DNA of 64,000 nt from NCBI GenBank assembly GCA_937915865.1, contig CALGIG010000071.1:1-64000 (forward strand). The letters run 5' to 3'. The stretch is from an uncultured Prolixibacteraceae bacterium. Its GTDB lineage: Bacteria; Bacteroidota; Bacteroidia; Bacteroidales; Prolixibacteraceae. The notes under the pieces are model-generated. The model made no database searches and was not told the origin of the DNA. It saw only the letters and a list, made by a program, of their open reading frames with translations. Positions 1 to 9,178 of this stretch are shown here, in pieces (positions within the stretch are counted from its first letter, which is position 1; every line of letters begins with the position of its first letter). Both the position numbers and the translations under genes were made by a program.

Positions 1-54
1 ACTTTTTCAATAGCTTTCAGCAGGTGCGCTACTGCTCATGCAGGGCGCACACAC

Positions 55-167
55 GGTACATACTGCAGAGCGGGGTTCGGTGATTTGACATCTGCGGATT
101 CTCGCATTGCAGTTCCGTGTGCTTCGGACAGGAACGCTCCCCGAAATCCGCCCAGACAGCATGTACC
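55..167. repeat. Imperfect palindrome upstream of the Fic gene
   Basis: Arms at 55-80 and 141-167 pair imperfectly: GGTACAT, CTG, GCGG and TTCGG match in order, separated by short mismatched bulges, with about 60 nt between the arms. No convincing gene lies in 1-254. A second bulged palindrome follows the Fic gene. This resembles the folded single-strand shape of integron attC sites, but I do not see clear RYYYAAC/GTTRRRY boxes and no integron integrase is in the window. Confidence 0.4.
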
Positions 168-227
168 AACCGTTGGCGGGAATACTCTGGAACCGCAGTG
201 CTAAAAGGATTTGACACTAAAATTAAG

Positions 228-235
228 TATATTTG
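228..235 (+). promoter_or_regulatory. -7 promoter box of the Fic gene
   Basis: TATATTTG matches the Bacteroidota sigma-ABfr -7 consensus TAnnTTTG exactly and lies 20 nt before the start codon of the Fic gene. A TTTG at 210-213 could be the -33 element, although the spacing is shorter than usual. The gene therefore has its own promoter inside the palindrome-flanked unit. Confidence 0.5.
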
Positions 236-254
236 TGCTTAATAATTGGACTAA

Positions 255-1016
255 ATGAGAATAACTGAAAGTAAATATTTAGACACATATATTAAGTCAA
301 TAGGATATGAGATACCTACGCTAATTGAGAATTATGATTTTTCAGAAAATCGGGGTGGATTTGAGTACTTGACAAAATCTTCAGCTGTTTACTCATCAAA
401 TATTGAAGGAAACAGTATCGATTTGAATTCTTACATGAATTATGAAATGAACAAGGACAGATTCAAGGTCGGAAAAGAGATTGAAGAAATTGAAGATTTG
501 ATTGAAGCTTATGAGTTTGCACAAAATAACAAGCTGAATGAGAAAAACTTATTGAATTGCCATAAAATATTTTCGAATACATTATTGATAAGGAGTAAAA
601 GAGGAAAATATCGTACTGAACAGGTAGGGGTATTTGGAAAGTCAGGTTTAGCATATATGGCTGTTGAACCTGAATTTGTCGAGAAAGAAATGAAAATGTT
701 TTTCCAAGATTTAAATGAGTTAATTTCATCTGAACTCAATAAAATTGAAGTCTTTTATTTTGCATCCTTAATTCATTTGAAATTTGCACATATTCACCCA
801 TTTCGGGATGGAAACGGGAGAGCTGCCCGATTAATAGAAAAGTGGTTTATTACAGAGAAATTAGGACGCGATTTTTGGAAAATGTCGTCGGAGGAATATT
901 ACAAAAAGAACCAAACGAGGTATTATGAGACAATTAATTTAGGAGTAAACTATTACGAGTTAAATTATAACAACTGTTTGGGATTTTTAGAAATGCTTCC
1001 AAATTGTCTGAAATAA
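255..1016 (+). CDS. Fic-domain protein (probable AMPylase), class II
   Basis: A 253-residue Fic/DOC protein. The catalytic loop HPFRDGNGRAAR (residues 181-192) carries every residue of the HPFx(D/E)GNGRxxR motif, so the enzyme should be active in transferring AMP (or another nucleotide-containing group) to a protein hydroxyl. The inhibitory helix motif (S/T)xxxE(G/N) is at residues 47-52 (S47, E51, G52), before the Fic core, which makes it a self-inhibited class II Fic. No HTH domain and no partner antitoxin gene are seen. It stands alone, with its own TATATTTG -7 box and an imperfect palindrome on each side, and is more AT-rich than the genes to its right. Both features suggest acquisition as a mobile cassette. 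The protein target is unknown. Confidence 0.9.
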   Translation: MRITESKYLDTYIKSIGYEIPTLIENYDFSENRGGFEYLTKSSAVYSSNIEGNSIDLNSYMNYEMNKDRFKVGKEIEEIEDLIEAYEFAQNNKLNEKNLLNCHKIFSNTLLIRSKRGKYRTEQVGVFGKSGLAYMAVEPEFVEKEMKMFFQDLNELISSELNKIEVFYFASLIHLKFAHIHPFRDGNGRAARLIEKWFITEKLGRDFWKMSSEEYYKKNQTRYYETINLGVNYYELNYNNCLGFLEMLPNCLK

Positions 1017-1072
1017 AGCGCGAAAACGCAATTGGGTGAACCGCCTCAATAGCAAACACTAACGGGGAAAAC

Positions 1073-1167
1073 CTCTCACCGCGAATAGAAAAGTAAAAGG
1101 AATCATGTAGTTAAAAACCACATCACCTGCGATTCTTCGCAGGCTAAATTCGCGTAGGCGGTGAGAG
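1073..1167. repeat. Imperfect palindrome downstream of the Fic gene
   Basis: CTCTCACCGC at 1073-1082 pairs perfectly with GCGGTGAGAG at 1158-1167, and the adjoining GCGAAT (1081-1086) pairs with ATTCGC (1148-1153), leaving a small bulge. A second hairpin sits inside (CCTGCGA/TCGCAGG, 1126-1143). It may act as terminator, structured RNA or cassette recombination site. The stretch 1017-1245 has no gene. Confidence 0.5.
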
Positions 1168-1245
1168 TTGGGGCTATGCTCGTAGAGGCTGTTTCGGTTT
1201 ACATTGAAGGGTTCAGTGAAACATATATAACAACTTCAGTCCCCA

Positions 1246-4200
1246 TTATTTCGGGTAAGCTGAAAAATTCTTTCCTGTCCTGACAACCATCCATTGCTGA
1301 ACTTTGTTTTTAAGGCTTTCCAGCAACGAATACACCACCGGAACAACGACCAACGTTAAAAACATGGAGCTGGTTAAACCGCCAATCAGCACCCAACCTA
1401 TGCCGTTTTTCCATTCCGAAGCAGCGCCCGAAGCCAATGCAATGGGCAGTAACCCGATAATCATCGATAAGGTTGTCATCAAAACCGGTCTCAGCCTGAT
1501 GCGGGTTGCCATTAAAAGAGCCCTGTTTACCCGGTAACCATTCTTTTTCAGGTGATTGGTAAAATCGACAACCAGGATGGCATTTTTGGCCACCAGGCCT
1601 ACCAGCATGATGATTCCCAAAATAGTAAATATGCTCAGGTTTATACCCGTCAATGCAAGCGCCAGGATAGCCCCAATGATTGCAAGGGGAATGGAAAACA
1701 ACACAACAAACGGGTAAAGGTATGATTCGTACAAGGCAACCATAATCAGGTAAACAAAGAAAATAGCTGTCAACAAAGCAAAACCCAGGCTACCGAAAGC
1801 ATCATCCTGCATCTTCATGTCGCTGTCGTAACTTATTGAAACTTCAGGAGGAAACGACATCTTTGCAATCTGACTTTTTATATCATCGCCTACATCGCCG
1901 GCTGAACGTCCAAGAGCCTGTGCTTCGACTGATACGCTTGAAATACGATCGTACCGTTCGAGCCTTGAACTACCTGCCCCCAACGAAATGGTTGCAAACT
2001 GGGCCAGCTTTACCAGCTTACCGCTGGTATTTACAAATTCGAGGTTCGATACATCGTTCATACTTTGGCGGTTAAACTCGTCATACACCACATTGATATC
2101 GTACTCATACGAACCATCGTTAAATTTAGCATCGGTATTGCCACTAAAAGCCGTTGACATGACCGGGCCAACCGTTTCGAGCGACAAGCCCAAGTCGGCC
2201 ATTTTTTCTTTATCTAAACGAACAACCAATTCGTTACCAGCATCTTCGAGCGATGATGTCACATCATTAGTCCCCGGAGTTTTTTCAATCAGCTTTTTGA
2301 TGATGTTGCCATACCGGATCAACGAATCGGGGTTCGACGATTTTACAATCACCTGTATCGGGCTATCATCCGTTCCGCCAAAGAAAGGATTAAGTACCAC
2401 TGTCTTCACTTTTACACCGGTAACTTTGCGGTTCAGTTCGTTCTTGACCTGGTTTGCATAAACCTGGGCCGTCACATTCCTGAATTTCTTATCAATCAGT
2501 TTTACATTGATTTCGGCACGGTACGCATTGCTTTGCACCCCACCGGTAAGCATTCCGGTACTGGCTGAACCTACTGTTGTAAAAACTGTTTTCACTTCAG
2601 GCATTTTAAACAAAATATGCTCTACTTCAATAACTTTCAGGTTAGTTTCTTTCAAGGTGGCATCTTTGGGGAGTTCGACCTGAATGATAAACTCACCCGA
2701 ATCGCCCATGCTAAAAACCTCGGAACCAACAAAACCTGCCGGAATAAGCGCTACAGTACCAATAAACAAAGCTGAAACAATAAGGAATGTAACTAATTTA
2801 TAACGAAGTGCTTTGAGCAAAACACGATGCAAAAAGCCGGAAAACAGATCGACCAGATGTTCGAACCGAAGGAAAAACCGGTCTGATCGTTTCTGCTGAT
2901 TAAGAAACTGCAACTTTGCCAAACGTGAAGTCATTACCGGAACAACCGTAAATGCAACCAGTAAACTCAGTAACGTGGTAACCACAATAACCAACGCAAA
3001 AGGGCTCAACACAGGCGCAATCAGACTTTTCGACAAGCCAATGGGCAGGAAAACAACCACATCAACCAATGTAATTGAAATGGCGGTATAGCTTATTTCG
3101 CTTCGTCCGTCAAGCGTCGCCTGAACACGGTCTTTCCCCATTTCGAGATGACGGTAAATATTTTCGAGTACAACAATGGCATCGTCAACCAATATCCCGA
3201 TCACAAGCGACATAGCAACTAACGTCATGATATTGAGGGAATAATTGAGCAAGTACATCCCCAGAAACGAGACAATAAGCGAAATGGGTATCGAAATCAT
3301 CACAATAAACGCATTGCGCAATCCATGCAAAAAAACAAGCATAACCAATGCCACCAGGATTACAGCATAAAGCAAATCGTGCATCACCGAACTGGCTGCT
3401 TTTTCGGTAAAGACAGATGAATCGAAAGGCACTTCAAACTTCAGGTTATAGGCTTTATTCGAATTTTCGATACGAGAAAGTTCATCCTTGACTAAATGAC
3501 AAACTTCAACCGTATTGGCTCCCGATTGCTTTTTGATGCTCAACCCTACCGAGTTTTTGCCATTAACCCTGGCCAGCATCGTGGTTTCTTTTTCTGTATC
3601 CAGAACCTCGGCAACATCTTTCAGTTTAATTTTCGACCCGTTTTCACCTTCAGCCACAATAACCTGGGCAATATCCTGAATACTCTTAAATTTAGCCGAT
3701 AACCTGATAACCAGCTGTGATTCGTTATTTTTAATTTTTCCTGTCGGAAAATCGAGGTTCGAAGTTTGTATCGCCTGCAATACCTGGAGCGAGGATAAAT
3801 GGCAGGCTTCAAGTTTACGGGGATTGAGGTTAACACGTATTTCGCGTTCGTTGCCCCCAATGATCGATATCTCTCCCACTCCATTTATCCGCGCCAGATC
3901 GGGCTGAACCCGGTATTTCAGAAAATCGTAAAACTCGGTCGGCGACAACTTCGAGGTTACCCCGATGTTCAGAACAGGCATGTCGTTCATCGAGATTTTG
4001 CTGACCATGGGTTCCAAAACCCCGACCGGTAACTGGCTCTTTGCCGCTGTCACCTTGCGTTGTGCATCCTGGATCGCCACATCAATATTGGCCTTTTGTT
4101 TCAGCATAATCACCATGATCGACACCCCTTCCTGTGAAAATGACCGGATATTGTCGAGATTTTCGACCGAAGTGATCGCATCTTCCAGCTTCCGGGTAAC

Positions 4201-4386
4201 GCTATTCTCGACCTCGGCGGGCGATGCTCCGGGATACATGGTCATCACCGTAAATACCGGCGACGTAAAACTGGGGAACAATTCGTAATTGAGGCTTTTG
4301 TAACTTGCCAGCCCTAAAAAAATAAGAACAGTAAAGATAACTACGACAAGCGTAGGGCGGTTAACCGCTATTTTTGCAATATTCAT
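1246..4386 (-). CDS. RND efflux pump, HAE1 family inner-membrane subunit
   Basis: A 1046-residue proton-driven exporter of the AcrB/MexB type, the usual length for the family. The first transmembrane helix follows the typical N-terminus MNIAKIAVNRPTLVVVIF. The proton-relay residues are present: the Asp pair in GILVDDAIVV (TM4) and the Lys in LVAKNAILVV (TM10), which place it in HAE1 (drug or hydrophobe export) rather than heavy-metal export. It is the last gene of a three-gene operon, 11 nt after the adaptor gene, so pump, adaptor and channel are made together. Substrates cannot be read from the sequence; the TetR-type regulator next door suggests induction by a toxic small molecule. Confidence 0.97.
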   Translation of the reverse strand: MNIAKIAVNRPTLVVVIFTVLIFLGLASYKSLNYELFPSFTSPVFTVMTMYPGASPAEVENSVTRKLEDAITSVENLDNIRSFSQEGVSIMVIMLKQKANIDVAIQDAQRKVTAAKSQLPVGVLEPMVSKISMNDMPVLNIGVTSKLSPTEFYDFLKYRVQPDLARINGVGEISIIGGNEREIRVNLNPRKLEACHLSSLQVLQAIQTSNLDFPTGKIKNNESQLVIRLSAKFKSIQDIAQVIVAEGENGSKIKLKDVAEVLDTEKETTMLARVNGKNSVGLSIKKQSGANTVEVCHLVKDELSRIENSNKAYNLKFEVPFDSSVFTEKAASSVMHDLLYAVILVALVMLVFLHGLRNAFIVMISIPISLIVSFLGMYLLNYSLNIMTLVAMSLVIGILVDDAIVVLENIYRHLEMGKDRVQATLDGRSEISYTAISITLVDVVVFLPIGLSKSLIAPVLSPFALVIVVTTLLSLLVAFTVVPVMTSRLAKLQFLNQQKRSDRFFLRFEHLVDLFSGFLHRVLLKALRYKLVTFLIVSALFIGTVALIPAGFVGSEVFSMGDSGEFIIQVELPKDATLKETNLKVIEVEHILFKMPEVKTVFTTVGSASTGMLTGGVQSNAYRAEINVKLIDKKFRNVTAQVYANQVKNELNRKVTGVKVKTVVLNPFFGGTDDSPIQVIVKSSNPDSLIRYGNIIKKLIEKTPGTNDVTSSLEDAGNELVVRLDKEKMADLGLSLETVGPVMSTAFSGNTDAKFNDGSYEYDINVVYDEFNRQSMNDVSNLEFVNTSGKLVKLAQFATISLGAGSSRLERYDRISSVSVEAQALGRSAGDVGDDIKSQIAKMSFPPEVSISYDSDMKMQDDAFGSLGFALLTAIFFVYLIMVALYESYLYPFVVLFSIPLAIIGAILALALTGINLSIFTILGIIMLVGLVAKNAILVVDFTNHLKKNGYRVNRALLMATRIRLRPVLMTTLSMIIGLLPIALASGAASEWKNGIGWVLIGGLTSSMFLTLVVVPVVYSLLESLKNKVQQWMVVRTGKNFSAYPK

Positions 4387-4397
4387 GGCCTGATTTA

Positions 4398-5462
4398 TTA
4401 TTTGTTCAACGTGATTTTCGAACCATCGACCAGGTTAATCTGGCCCGAAACCACCACCACATCGCCGGCATTTAAGCCCGATGTAATCCGTAACAGCTTA
4501 TCGTCGAATACTTCAGCAGTAATTTCTCTTAAAGAAACCACATCACCTTTAACCACAAAAACTTCAGGTTTTTGAATGCTTCCGGTCAGCGCTTTTCGCG
4601 GGATAACCAAAGCCTGGGCACTGTTGCAACCGCGAAGAAAGGCGGTTCCAGTCATTCCTGGTTTAATTTCGTTATCACGATGGTTATTAACTTCAATTTC
4701 AACATCATACTTTTTCGACTGGTCGGCTTTGGCGATGATCGCACTAATTTTTGCATCATAAGAAACCGAAGGAAAAGGATCGGCAAGAACGGTCACGGCC
4801 TGTCCTTTGTATATCTTCGACAACTCGTCGGTTGTTAGTTTCAGAATAAGCTTAACCTTATCAATTTCAACCAGATCGAAAACCGGGCTGCCCGGTTGCA
4901 GAAACGAACCTCTCTCGACATATTGCTTTACCAATATACCCGGGAAAGGCGCTTTAACTGACGTGTCATCAAGTTGCTTCCGAGCTGAAATCAAGGCCGA
5001 ATTTGCATTCATGTAGGACTGCCGGGCAACTTCGTATTGTTGAATGGTGGCCGCATCGCCCTTCGATAGTTCATCAAAGCGTTTCATGTCGTTTTCGGCT
5101 TTCGTCAAACTAAATTTGGCCAGTTCGCACTGCGCCTTCAACACATTGTTTTCAACCGAAACCAATTCCTGTCCGGCACGAACATGATCGCCATTTACAG
5201 CCGAAAGAACAAGCACTTTTCCTGTGGTTTCGGCGATAAGCGATATTTCGCGAAATGCCGTGAAATTACCGGTTTCCCTGAATTCGACCGGCAACTGCGC
5301 CTGTTTTACTGTATCGGTGTTTACCGGAACCATTGTATTGAATGCTGAAACAAGTTTAAGCTGGTCATCCATACTTCGTTTGTTCGAAACAAGCCTGACC
5401 ACAACCAAAGCCACAATCACGATGCAAATAGCTGAGGTTAAAAATATTCTTCTCCGTTTCAT
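4398..5462 (-). CDS. RND efflux periplasmic adaptor (membrane fusion protein)
   Basis: About 354 residues, HlyD/AcrA-like. I place the start at 5462, because the protein then opens with MKRRRIFLTSAICIVIVALV, a normal membrane anchor; the longer reading frame would add 30 residues overlapping the channel gene. The chain then shows a biotinyl/lipoyl-like half (GKVLVLSAVNGDHVRAGQEL), an alpha-helical hairpin and a barrel (APFPGILVKQYVERGSFLQPG). It should connect the inner-membrane pump to the outer-membrane channel across the periplasm. It lies between the two partner genes in one operon, 19 nt after the channel gene. Confidence 0.95.
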   Translation of the reverse strand: MKRRRIFLTSAICIVIVALVVVRLVSNKRSMDDQLKLVSAFNTMVPVNTDTVKQAQLPVEFRETGNFTAFREISLIAETTGKVLVLSAVNGDHVRAGQELVSVENNVLKAQCELAKFSLTKAENDMKRFDELSKGDAATIQQYEVARQSYMNANSALISARKQLDDTSVKAPFPGILVKQYVERGSFLQPGSPVFDLVEIDKVKLILKLTTDELSKIYKGQAVTVLADPFPSVSYDAKISAIIAKADQSKKYDVEIEVNNHRDNEIKPGMTGTAFLRGCNSAQALVIPRKALTGSIQKPEVFVVKGDVVSLREITAEVFDDKLLRITSGLNAGDVVVVSGQINLVDGSKITLNK

Positions 5463-5481
5463 ATCTTTTTGAATTAAATAT

Positions 5482-6816
5482 TTAAAAATTAAGCAGCTCT
5501 CCCTTGGCTTTTTTGATGTCCAATTCAGCATTTTTAAGTTGTAACAAGGCATTGGTAAACGAAAGCCTGGCTTCGGTTAAGCTGCTTTCCGACAGTAAAA
5601 GATCGGAAAGTGAAACGACCTGTTGGCGGTAACCCTGGAGACTGGATTGATAACTTGCTTCGGCAACCTTTATATTTTCAGTTTGCCGCTGAATGGCTTT
5701 CAGGTTGCTTTGATATTGGCCTTCAGCATCGGTATATTCTTTTGTGAGATAGGCTTTTGTATCGGCTAACGTGTTTTTCATTTGCATGAGTTGGATGTCG
5801 TACTGCCGGGTTTTGCTTCTTTTTTCGAAACCATCAAAAACCGGAATACTGATCGATATACCAAACAACCCAACTTTAAAGAATTTATCATCTCCACCTT
5901 TAAAGTAATCGAAACTATTGCGTTGTCCCTGGTAGTAATACTGTCCTATTCCGGTAAGCGTTGGCCAATAAGCCTGCTGGTTGGCCTTTCGCGCAAGAGC
6001 CGTATTATCAATTTGATTATTAATAAGTAAAATCTCTGTTCGGTCATTAAAATCAGGACGAATAGTTGGTTCAGCCTTCCCGGTGTATTCAAGCGAATCG
6101 GTCAGTAAAATTTGGCAGTAGCTGTTTATACCAACCAGGTACTTTAAAATTCGTTGCTGCTGTTGCTCAAGCTGTTCAAGATTATCGAGCTGTGTTTGAA
6201 TATTACTTTCGTTCACCGAAACCCTTGAAAAGTCAATTTTACGGATCATGCCATTATCGCTTTGAAGTTTGGCAACTTCGGCCATCCGGTGCGAATTTTC
6301 AAGGTTTTTACTGAAAAATTCAATCTGCTTTGCTGTAGTCAGGCATAAATAATAGATTTGAGTAACCTGGTAAACAACTTCCTCTTTTTGCTGACGGACT
6401 GAAAGACTGCTAAGGTTTTCCATTTGCCTGGCCAGCTTTACCGAAGTAAAATAACTTTGATTAAACAACATCATGCTGGCTTTTAATCCATTACTAAAAT
6501 CATACTTAGTACCAATCTGAACAGGTATCAACCCGGTTTGACCAAATATTTCGCCGGGGAGGATCATTTTCGGGATCGAATAGTAATAGTTTAACGTGCT
6601 ATAGCCTTCAATCTGAGGCAATAACAGGCTGCGAGTTTCCTGAATCTGAGCATTCATCCGTTTGGTATCGAGTAAGGCATTCTGAACCTTAATATTTTGC
6701 TCAACACCCATCAGGCAAGCCTCTTTAAGCGAAAGCCGAACAACAGCATCCTGCGAAAAAAGAACGGGCGTTAAACCTAACATGAACAAAATCAATACTG
6801 TAAATTTTCGTATCAT
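5482..6816 (-). CDS. TolC-family outer-membrane efflux channel
   Basis: About 444 residues. I choose the start at 6816 so that the protein begins with the signal peptide MIRKFTVLILFMLGLTPVLFSQ; the longer frame would run through the TetR operator. Two long coiled-coil OEP repeats, rich in Gln, Leu and Lys, form the remainder, as in TolC. It is the first gene of the efflux operon and should form the exit duct for the RND pump. Two copies of the 14-bp operator lie 16 and 51 nt upstream, so transcription is probably repressed by the divergent TetR-type protein. Confidence 0.93.
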   Translation of the reverse strand: MIRKFTVLILFMLGLTPVLFSQDAVVRLSLKEACLMGVEQNIKVQNALLDTKRMNAQIQETRSLLLPQIEGYSTLNYYYSIPKMILPGEIFGQTGLIPVQIGTKYDFSNGLKASMMLFNQSYFTSVKLARQMENLSSLSVRQQKEEVVYQVTQIYYLCLTTAKQIEFFSKNLENSHRMAEVAKLQSDNGMIRKIDFSRVSVNESNIQTQLDNLEQLEQQQQRILKYLVGINSYCQILLTDSLEYTGKAEPTIRPDFNDRTEILLINNQIDNTALARKANQQAYWPTLTGIGQYYYQGQRNSFDYFKGGDDKFFKVGLFGISISIPVFDGFEKRSKTRQYDIQLMQMKNTLADTKAYLTKEYTDAEGQYQSNLKAIQRQTENIKVAEASYQSSLQGYRQQVVSLSDLLLSESSLTEARLSFTNALLQLKNAELDIKKAKGELLNF

Positions 6817-6831
6817 TTGTCTTTTAATTAA

Positions 6832-6845
6832 ACCGAACATTCGGT
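6832..6845. promoter_or_regulatory. TetR-type operator 1 (efflux operon)
   Basis: ACCGAACATTCGGT is a perfect 14-bp palindrome just upstream of the channel gene. It matches operators 2 and 3 in the pattern ACCG, six variable bases, then YGGT, and probably binds the adjacent TetR-family repressor. Confidence 0.7.
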
Positions 6846-6866
6846 ATGTTAACATTTAAAAATAAA

Positions 6867-6880
6867 ACCGGACGTCCGGT
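6867..6880. promoter_or_regulatory. TetR-type operator 2 (efflux operon)
   Basis: ACCGGACGTCCGGT is a perfect palindrome whose centre is 35 bp from that of operator 1, between the efflux operon and the TetR gene. It is likely a second dimer site in the same promoter region. Confidence 0.7.
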
Positions 6881-6901
6881 TTGCCAAGGATCAAAAAAAA
6901 A

Positions 6902-7513
6902 TTAGGCCTTCATCATCTCATAAAGTTTATCCCATAGTTCCATAAATGGAGGAACCATTTCCATAATAGTCGATCCTTTAATAACCATGTGCATGGCAAT
7001 CCCATCGCTAAGGTTTATAAAAGTACGGGCTATTTGTTCGTCGGTCATCAAGCATTGAATTTCTCCCTTTTCTCGTGCATTTTTAATTACTTCAGTCCAG
7101 ATGTCAAGTTCCAGCTTTAATCCTGCGATCATTTTTTCTTTAAATTCCGGAAAAAGTTTTAAGGCATCAAAGGCCAGCGTAAAATAATTCTGAGACAAAT
7201 CACAATCATTTTCATCAAGTTCAAACCGATCGAGGTATTTTTTACCATATTCATAAATCTCATTGGCGTAATCATGATAAAACTGATAGAACGATTCTCT
7301 GGAATACTTTTCATACCTGTGTGTCATCACGCTGGTAAAAAAGAAATCGAGCACTTCCATGAAAAGTTGCTCCTTACTCACGAAATAATGATAAAATGCT
7401 CCTTTCGAAAGACCAGTTGCTTTTACCAACTCGCTCATAGTAACTTCCTTAAAGCTTTTCTGAAGAAACAGTTTTGAGGCAACCAATACAATATGTTCTT
7501 TTGAATCGTTCAT
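6902..7513 (-). CDS. TetR/AcrR-family transcriptional regulator of the efflux operon
   Basis: About 203 residues from the start chosen at 7513 (MNDSKEHIVLVASKLF). The N-terminal HTH is typical: SFKEVTMSELVKATGLSKGAFYHYFVSKEQLF at roughly residues 20-50 (quoted only to mark position, split as SFKEVTMSEL / VKATGLSKG / AFYHYFVSKEQLF). The rest is a helical ligand-binding domain with no assignable ligand. The next gene downstream on the same strand would be the DEAD-box helicase only in the opposite order, so this regulator is transcribed towards the efflux operon. An operator copy sits 3-16 nt before its start codon, which implies autoregulation. A longer start at 7570 is possible but would place the promoter inside the gene. 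Confidence 0.93.
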   Translation of the reverse strand: MNDSKEHIVLVASKLFLQKSFKEVTMSELVKATGLSKGAFYHYFVSKEQLFMEVLDFFFTSVMTHRYEKYSRESFYQFYHDYANEIYEYGKKYLDRFELDENDCDLSQNYFTLAFDALKLFPEFKEKMIAGLKLELDIWTEVIKNAREKGEIQCLMTDEQIARTFINLSDGIAMHMVIKGSTIMEMVPPFMELWDKLYEMMKA

Positions 7514-7515
7514 AA

Positions 7516-7529
7516 ACCGACCGTTTGGT
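7516..7529. promoter_or_regulatory. TetR-type operator 3 (autoregulation)
   Basis: ACCGACCGTTTGGT lies directly before the TetR start codon and overlaps the expected transcription start. It is a less perfect copy of the two palindromes at the efflux operon, consistent with weaker self-repression. Confidence 0.65.
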
Positions 7530-7533
7530 ATGG

Positions 7534-7541
7534 CAAAAATA
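7534..7541 (-). promoter_or_regulatory. -7 promoter box of the TetR gene
   Basis: On the minus strand this reads TATTTTTG, an exact TAnnTTTG match, 20 nt before the chosen start codon. Operator 3 lies immediately downstream of it, where a bound repressor would block initiation. Confidence 0.55.
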
Positions 7542-7624
7542 TATTTTTTTAAAATACTAACAAATGCCAAACGAAAAAAAAATAAAAATAAATCAGACTG
7601 CTAATTTGATCTCGAAAACGGGTT

Positions 7625-8866
7625 TTAAACTGAAGATCGATTTCCTCTTTTGTTTGGCTTTCGACCGGAAGAAAAGTTACGCTTTCCGCGGGAACGGCCA
7701 CCCTTTCTGGTTGGACGAACCTTATAAACAGGGCCTTCGCCTAATTCGGGAGGAACAGGTATTTTGAGCACTTCCATCTCAATGAGTTTTTCAATCCGGT
7801 CGAACCGCTCCATATCATGCTCATTCACCAGGCTGATTGCAATGCCAGTTTTATCAGCCCGCGCTGTTCGGCCAACACGATGCACATAATCCTCTGCCGA
7901 CGAAGGCACATCAAAATTGATAATCAGGTTAATATCCTTGATGTCGATTCCCCTGCTCAAAACATCTGTTGCAACCAAAATTCTGGTACTTCTCGAACGG
8001 AACCGCATCAGCACTTCTTCCCGCTCCTTTTGCTCCAAATCCGACGAAATGCCTTCTGTTGTATTTCCAGCTTTTTTCAGGCTTTTTACAATCTCGAATA
8101 CTTTCTTTTTGGTTGAGCTAAAAACCAGGATACTATCCAGATCGCGTTTATCAGCAATAAGACTACTAATTATCGGAATCTTTTGATTTTCATAAACTAC
8201 GTAAGCAGCCTGCAAAACGCCTTCTGCGGGTTTTGAAATGGCCGTACTTACCTCAATAGGGTTTTTAAGAATTTTAGCTGCCAAATCTTTAATTTTTGGC
8301 GGCATTGTTGCTGAAAACATTAAGGTTTGCCGTTCTTCAGGAATATAACTCAAAATGCGCAAAATGTCGTCGTAAAAACCAATATCGAGCATGCGGTCGG
8401 CTTCATCCAAAATTAAATGCTTTATTTTATCAAATTTGACATATCCAAGATTAAGATGAGAAATCAATTTTCCTGGAGTTGCAACAATTATATTTGTTCC
8501 TGATGTTAATGCACGCGATTCTGCATCCCAGTCAGCTCCTTCACGTCCTCCATATACCGTCACCGAATTTATATTCAGGAAATACGAAAAACCTTGGATC
8601 TGTTGATTAATCTGAATTGCAAGTTCCCTGGTTGGCACAATGATTAAAGTACTTAAATCATGGTTTTCTTCGGTAGAAAGATGATCGAGGATAGGGAGCA
8701 TAAATGCGGCTGTTTTTCCGGTACCGGTTTGCGCACAAGCCAGTAAATCGCGACCACTAAGAATTGCAGGAATAGCAAGTTCCTGAATTTCTGAAGCTTT
8801 CTCATAATTCATATAAGATATAGCATCCAGTATCTTCTCATTTAATCCAAATTCTTCAAACCCCAT
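7625..8866 (-). CDS. DEAD-box ATP-dependent RNA helicase
   Basis: 413 residues with the complete motif set in order: Q motif region (GFEEFGLNEKILDAI), motif I AQTGTGKT, PTREL, motif II LDEADRML, motif III SATMP, and C-terminal HRVGRTARAD. It ends in a basic Arg/Gly/Lys-rich tail (RKGGRSRGKRNFSSGRKPN) of the RhlE type that binds structured RNA. The likely role is ribosome assembly or mRNA turnover in the cytoplasm. It stands alone and is divergent from yebC. The 312-bp spacer 8867-9178 holds no gene; it must carry both promoters, but I see no perfect -7 box in it. Confidence 0.95.
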   Translation of the reverse strand: MGFEEFGLNEKILDAISYMNYEKASEIQELAIPAILSGRDLLACAQTGTGKTAAFMLPILDHLSTEENHDLSTLIIVPTRELAIQINQQIQGFSYFLNINSVTVYGGREGADWDAESRALTSGTNIIVATPGKLISHLNLGYVKFDKIKHLILDEADRMLDIGFYDDILRILSYIPEERQTLMFSATMPPKIKDLAAKILKNPIEVSTAISKPAEGVLQAAYVVYENQKIPIISSLIADKRDLDSILVFSSTKKKVFEIVKSLKKAGNTTEGISSDLEQKEREEVLMRFRSRSTRILVATDVLSRGIDIKDINLIINFDVPSSAEDYVHRVGRTARADKTGIAISLVNEHDMERFDRIEKLIEMEVLKIPVPPELGEGPVYKVRPTRKGGRSRGKRNFSSGRKPNKRGNRSSV

Positions 8867-9178
8867 AAAATGCTTCGGTTTTAATATATCATTCTAAAAA
8901 CAGCTAATTCTCTTGTGTTCAAATACCAAAATAGAATTTTGGAACAGAAACTTTTCAGGAAATGGTTTTAGTTTCTCGAATAGTTTAGCAAATTTAATAA
9001 ACTTTATCAACTATAAATTCTGTTTAAACACTATCTGGTAATACCATACCAATTACTTAACAAGCAGGTCAAAATAAGCTATTCAATTATTTTAGCTATC
9101 TCTTTCGGAAAAAGAATTGCAATTCGTACTTTTATGCCGTAAAAAACTGAAGCAAATTGTAACTTAAAATAATTTAAT

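Noticed and set aside
29..217. 62-codon minus-strand frame at the left edge
   Set aside because: It lies within the imperfect palindrome, has no domain, and its composition follows the repeat; treated as accidental.
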